NCBI GenBank assembly: GCA_019009955.1
Contig: CM032230.1
Coordinates: 17,346,001-17,410,000 of the forward strand
From: Riptortus pedestris
Taxonomy: Eukaryota; Arthropoda; Insecta; Hemiptera; Alydidae
DNA length: 64,000 nt
Reading direction: 5' to 3'
The translations under genes and the position numbers were made by a program. Position 1 is the first letter of the stretch, and every line of letters starts with the position of its first letter. The notes under the pieces are model-generated. The model made no database searches, was not told where the DNA came from, and saw only the letters and a list, made by a program, of their open reading frames with translations. Positions 59,366 to 64,000 of this stretch are shown here, in pieces.

Positions 59366-60088
59366 TGAACTGCGTTAACAAACAGATTTCCCACGTATTA
59401 CCATTTACTTCAAAAAGTAAAAGTTCAATGAGAACAATATTTGGTATTAAGGCTTCAAACAATGTGCTTCGTAATATCACGGCTTATTGTTTATATGAAA
59501 TGAGTAGGAATGGGGGTTTACTGAAGGCCGAATACTAAAAAATGCAAATATCTTGGTAATATTCAAGATAGAACAAAAACGTACATAATAACATTTATAG
59601 GAAATTAAAATTTGAGCAGTGAGATATGTTTTATATAATTTTTCGATCCGAGGCATAATAAGGGAGATATTAAGAATTTTCGAAATTCCTCCCCTCTAAA
59701 CCATTAACATACTTGATCTTTCTTTTTACATAAAACGATTATACGAAAATTTCGACCGCTAGAGCAGTAACAGACAAATATATATATATGTAGGTAGGAT
59801 GAAATAATAGGTTACACTTCCAGTATAACAATTTATTAAAACGGCAGAGCGCTTTGGATCAGTGCCCTGTTGACATACAACATAATAAATTGCATAGTGG
59901 AAGCATAGCCAATTCTTTCATCCTACTCACATAAAGAAGTCACTTCCACCTGCCTTAATACCAACTGAAAATATATATATACAATTTTGAAGAGACCTCA
60001 TTTTCGCCATCTCCTAGGTAGGATTGGTTGACATTTGAAGATAAATTTCAAAATCCCGTCATGAGTAAGACCTCAATAGCGTATCTGA
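59366..60088 (-). mobile_element. Helentron-like element, subtype A, with nested fold-back
   Basis: From a damaged 3' end (AACTGCGTTAACAAACAGAT) through A module and core (ATTTTTCGATCCGAGGCATA) to the 5' part (TTCGCCATCTCCTAGGTAGG, CGTCATGAGTAAGACC). The TA block is split by the fold-back at 59790-59968. The extreme 5' terminus is lost. Confidence 0.85.
59790..59968 (-). mobile_element. Second copy of the fold-back element
   Basis: Read on the minus strand it begins TCAGTTGGTATTAAGGCAGG and ends CATCCTACCTACA, like the copy at 44808-45034. Between GGCACTGA and AAAGCGCTCTGCC the hammerhead core is deleted. It splits the TA block of a Helentron-like element, so it is younger than its host. Confidence 0.82.
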
Positions 60089-60677
60089 AAGACCTCGATG
60101 AGGCCTACTTACTACCTAGGCCCTTTGCGATTTTGCAATAGCTCTTACGGTTTACAAAATTAAGAGATACTTTACAAAGTATATTTAAGAATATATGGGA
60201 CACCCACTATATATGTATCCCGGGTACATTTTTACATACATAGGTACAGGCATAACTAGCCGAAATGGGCGGCTAATCGCAACGGATAACATTTTATTGC
60301 TAATCTTTATTTTCAAAATTGACCTAATGTTCATTTTATAATTTCATACGTAGTGCAGTATGTAGAACGCCTGTTGATTTAAAATAGAGATTTATGGTAT
60401 AAACACAACTATGTTCTCCAACAGCAATTATATCTCGATAGGCATTACATTGGAAGCAGCTATATAAAAATGTATGCGAATGTTTAATTGAACTGTCAAT
60501 GTAAATTAATTATCTTATAGCGGTGGAGTGATTTATCTCCCGGGGCTAAATGAGGGGATAGTTTTCTAAGGTGCTGATCAAGTTTTATTTTATGAAATGT
60601 TATGGTTAATGCTCATATAATAATCTTTATTAAAGACTATGAGAAATTATTACCTTACATGTTCTATCTGAAATCAT
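60089..60677. other. Intronic sequence, no gene recognised
   Basis: Nothing recognised. Confidence 0.4.
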
Positions 60678-61991
60678 GAAAGTCTTCAGGCAGTGGAAGC
60701 GTAAATTGATCTCCTACGTGCTGGTATGACACACTATTGGTCACTGCCACCGTACATTTTCTATTTCCATGCCCAAACCCAATCAGTAGAAAAGGGGTTT
60801 GCTTAAGTCTGAAAACAAGAAAGTACGTATAACTGGGTTATGTTTGTCGATACAAATGATATGAGTAGAAAAACAATTGTAGTGCATCGATAGTTGGTTC
60901 TTTGATATTTTTAGAAAGGATTCGGAGATATTTCGACTTTTCAATTATTCCCCATCTAACCCCAACCACCCTCCTCCAAACCCAATTTTAGCCATTACCT
61001 AATACTTTAGTGTTGAATAAAACTAAATCTAATTGGTGACATCAAGAAACTTATTTACACGGATCTCAAATGATAATGATCAGTTGAAAACCATATTTGG
61101 TGTTTTAGCTCTGAATCAAGTGTTTCATTCTATAAAATTCTGAGTTTAATATGAAATGAGTAGGAGTGGTGGTTTTCTTAAAAAAGTCCGCCACGCAGGG
61201 GCTGAGTTAACTAAGCATATTTCCCACGTGCGCCACGAATTTGCATCTCAAAAAGTATCCAATGAGAACAATATTTGGTATTCAAGCTTCAAATAAAGTG
61301 CTTTATCACACAACAGGATATTGTTAAAATGGCATGAAGGCCGAAAACTAAAAAATGAATTATCTGAGTTAATAATCAGGAATTTTGAAAGAAATGCATA
61401 AAACAACATTTAAAGAAAATTAAATTTTCAATAATATTTGTTCTATATATTTCATCGATTGGACGTCTAATAACGGACATATTTCGAATCTTTGAAATTC
61501 CCGCCTCAAAACTCCCCCTCTCCCCTGTCCGATTTCAGGAAATAACAAACATAATCTTTATTTTTACGTAAAACGTTTAAATACCCAGTTTGTTCACGAA
61601 CACAAAAATTAGTGCCGCTAGAGCGTTAACAGACAAATATATATAAATTTATTTATATACAATTTTGAACAAACCTCACATTCATCGGCTCCTATGTAGA
61701 ATCGATGGACATTTGAGGAAATCTCGTTATGAGTAAGACCTAAATAGCTGATTTCCCTGAAGGAAGATCTGATAAAATACTGTCAAAATGTCGCTTAATA
61801 TTCAAGAAAATTTCGAGAAGAACAATTTCGAACGCTCGAGCGTTAGAGGCATATATATATTATCGATATTTATAATATAGTTTTGAATGGACATCATTAT
61901 CGAAATCTCCTAGGTAGGATCGATTGATATTTGAGGATTTGTAAAAAATCGCGTCATGAGTACAACCTGATTAAAGGGAAGTCCGCTAAAA
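60678..61991 (-). mobile_element. Helentron-like element, subtype C, split by a younger copy
   Basis: The C-type 3' part lies at about 60678-61185 (CTGGTATGACACACTATTGG, then AAATGAGTAGGAGTGG). Its 5' part resumes at about 61775 (AACGCTCGAGCGTTAGAGGC, ATCGCGTCATGAGTACAACC) and ends GGAAGTCCGCT at about 61991. A subtype A element occupies the gap. Confidence 0.75.
61186..61772 (-). mobile_element. Helentron-like element, subtype A, nested
   Basis: From GTCCGCCACGCAGGGGCTGA to GGAAGATCTGAT. It carries A module, core and a short TA block, and is inserted in the older C copy after a run of A's. On the element strand this is again a T-run target. Confidence 0.87.
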
Positions 61992-62545
61992 GTAGCATTA
62001 ATATTAGAAGGTTAAAGCAGCTGGAAATTGATTTGCGCTTGTGCCAGATGAACTATAACAACAATCAGTTAAATAAGTCTTTGAAACCTCACGACATTTA
62101 TTATACGGAATAATCTAAGGCTTAGTGCCATCTAGATATTATCGGACTCTCTTGGAATGTAAATGTTATGCACTTTATACAAGACATTAAATAAACTTGT
62201 CATAATAGTGATAAAGGATTAAGTAAATAGTAATTATTAACATTTCTCAATATTGGAATAGTGGAAGACAGTCTATTTATTCCTATAATTTGTCCTATTT
62301 ATCTGTTTGCATTAAAGTTCTGATCATTTGTTAGATCAAGCATTTATTCTTGTACAATCTTTCTTATTGGCTTCTGTAATAATTGCGTATTTTATTCGTG
62401 CTTAGTGGAACATTGTATTCACTCAAGTAATGTTTATGTAAAAATATGTTATTAAAATTTGGAGTCATTAATTGATGATAAGCAATTAAGGGATATTATC
62501 TTCCAATGAAGAAGAATAACTTCACGTCAATGCTGAAATTAAAAA
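61992..62545. other. AT-rich intronic sequence
   Basis: Nothing recognised. Confidence 0.4.
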
Positions 62546-63094
62546 GTCCGTCACGCAGGGGCTGCGAAAACTAAGCAGATTTCCCACGTGAAGTTTTACA
62601 ATAGAGAAATCTGCCTAATAACAACTGTAGTAGTAAGAAACCTCTAAACCTAAAACATTATTTAGGGAGTAATAACCCAGAAGTTTCTAGCCCCAAAAAC
62701 AGTTAACCTAACCTCTAAACCTATTCACGAGGGACGAATAGTTATCGAAACGGCCGCCAGAGCTCTCGGCGTAAAGTCCGAACATAGCCTACTGGTGACC
62801 ACACGCAGAATACAAATGCAAATATCTCGGTTAATATTAAAGATAAAGAATAAATGTATATAACAATATTTATAGTAAATTTAATTTGCAATAAGATTGA
62901 TTTTGTACAATGTTTCGGTCCGACGTATAGTAACGGAGATATTTCGAATTTTCGAAAATCCTCCCCTTTAAACCCCCCCCCCCTCCCACCGGTCCGATTT
63001 CAGCCGTTAACGAACTTGATCTTTCATTTTACATAAAACGGCTAAATATCGAGATTGGTAACGATCAAACAAAAGATTGCGACCGCTAGAGCGG

Positions 63095-63159
<65 letters not shown>

Positions 63160-63275
63160 GTTTTGACAGTTTTCGTCATCTTCTGGGTAGGACCGATGGT
63201 CATTTGAAGAAAAATGTCGAAAATTCCGTCATGAGTACACCCTCAATAGGTGATTTACGTTCAGGGAAATCTGCT
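62546..63275 (-). mobile_element. Helentron-like element, subtype B, complete
   Basis: From GTCCGTCACGCAGGGGCTGC to TTCAGGGAAATCTGCT, flanked by AAAAA before and AAAA after. It carries the B module (AACGGCCGCCAGAGCTCTCG), core and a TA block at about 63099-63152. A 71-bp insertion within the B module is bounded by AACCTCTAAACCT repeats (62639-62651 and 62710-62722). Confidence 0.92.
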
Positions 63276-63284
63276 AAAATCTAT

Positions 63285-63835
63285 CAAAAAGGGCCTGCGT
63301 TAACTAAGCAAATTTTCCATCATCTACATAATACATATATGATCCCATCTCATCACAAATTCTCTATTTCTGTGTAAAACCCGATGGTGGAAAGAGGGGG
63401 GGGGGTTACTTAAGTCCGAAAACAAGAAAGTAAGAATAACTCGCTTAATACTTGAGTTGCGAAAAAATGCATAGAAAGGTAATTGTAGGCTATCGGTAGT
63501 TTTGCAAGATTATTTCGAATACATTTTACAATCCAACTCAAAATTACGTAGATAAGAATATCTCCATTATTATGAGACGAATAGTCTTTCAACCCCGCTC
63601 CTTCCTCTAAACCCACACTATTCCAGACCGGATGTCCGCTAATAACAAATATGATCCAAATATCGAGTATGGTATAGATCAAACAAACATTTTCGAAACA
63701 AAAATGTAAAATCATAATTGATGATGTCATCACGAAACGAATTTGCATTTATCGGCCATAATAAATGTCTCCCGAAAACAATATTCGGTACTTAAGCTTA
63801 GAATAAAGAGGTTCATGAATAGAATAGAATATATA
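63285..63835 (-). mobile_element. Helentron-like element, subtype C, partial
   Basis: GGGCCTGCGTTAACTAAGCA begins the decayed 3' end. The C module and core-like blocks follow (GTTACTTAAGTCCGAAAACA, CGAGTATGGTATAGATCAAA). There is no 5' terminus. Confidence 0.7.
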
Positions 63836-63960
63836 TTTATTTGTTAAAGATTTACATCTTGTACAAATTAAATAAACAAATAATTCTGTTTTTTTTAATA
63901 AATAATCAAATCCAAGTTCTTGAGATCAACAATAATATGACAATAAAGAAAACAAAAAAC

Positions 63961-64000
63961 GTCCGTCACGCAGGGGCTGCGTAAACTAAGCAGATTTCCC
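63961..64000 (-). mobile_element. Helentron-like element, cut by the window end
   Basis: GTCCGTCACGCAGGGGCTGC and AGCAGATTTCCC form an intact reversed 3' terminus after a run of A's. The rest lies beyond the window. Confidence 0.9.

Larger units (their letters stand above)
17146..64000 (+). other. ds: ds intron, incomplete at the window end
   Basis: No further cadherin-coding exon is recognisable on the plus strand to the end of the window, so this reads as one intron of at least 46.8 kb. It is packed with transposons and tandem arrays listed separately. Small unrecognised exons of another gene nested inside cannot be ruled out. Confidence 0.7.

Overview
The window is a piece of a large, AT-rich, repeat-dense animal genome, almost certainly an arthropod and most likely an insect. 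The only host gene I can support is one long coding exon at 15451-17145 (+). Its protein matches the amino-terminal part of the giant protocadherin Dachsous (ds): a signal peptide, five complete cadherin repeats and the start of a sixth. The exon ends in phase 0 at a GTAAGA splice donor. No later cadherin exon follows on either strand, so positions 17146-64000 read as one ds intron of at least 46.8 kb. The 15.4 kb upstream has no recognisable coding exon and is either intron or 5' flank. The species cannot be named from the sequence.

The rest is repeats. The dominant family has about 30 full, partial or fragmentary copies on both strands. A complete copy starts AGCAGATTTCCC, has a TA/CA microsatellite in the middle, and ends with the hairpin ACGCAGCCCCTGCGT followed by GACGGAC. 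Well-preserved copies lie between runs of T. An inverted copy of the 5' terminal motif sits about 30 bases inside the 3' end. This is the layout of non-autonomous Helentron/Helitron2 (HINE-type) rolling-circle elements. I divide the copies into subtypes A, B and C by their 3' module. In this report a '+' copy runs from AGCAG to GGAC.

Other mobile elements are a tRNA-derived SINE family (five good copies or fragments and two doubtful ones), a broken non-LTR retrotransposon at 57545-58905 that was itself hit by a HINE, a short retrotransposon tail at 23359-23552, two copies of a fold-back family (one with a near-canonical hammerhead ribozyme core), and other inverted repeats. Nested insertions at 23.3, 58.2, 59.8, 61.2 and 62.7 kb give relative ages.

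At least twelve unrelated tandem arrays also occur, with periods of 28, 33, 40, 43, 51, 65, 67, 75, 93 and about 115 bp plus a CA-rich minisatellite. The largest is the 51-bp array at 34886-38345. Several have palindromic units. Open reading frames inside these arrays and inside dinucleotide repeats are not genes.
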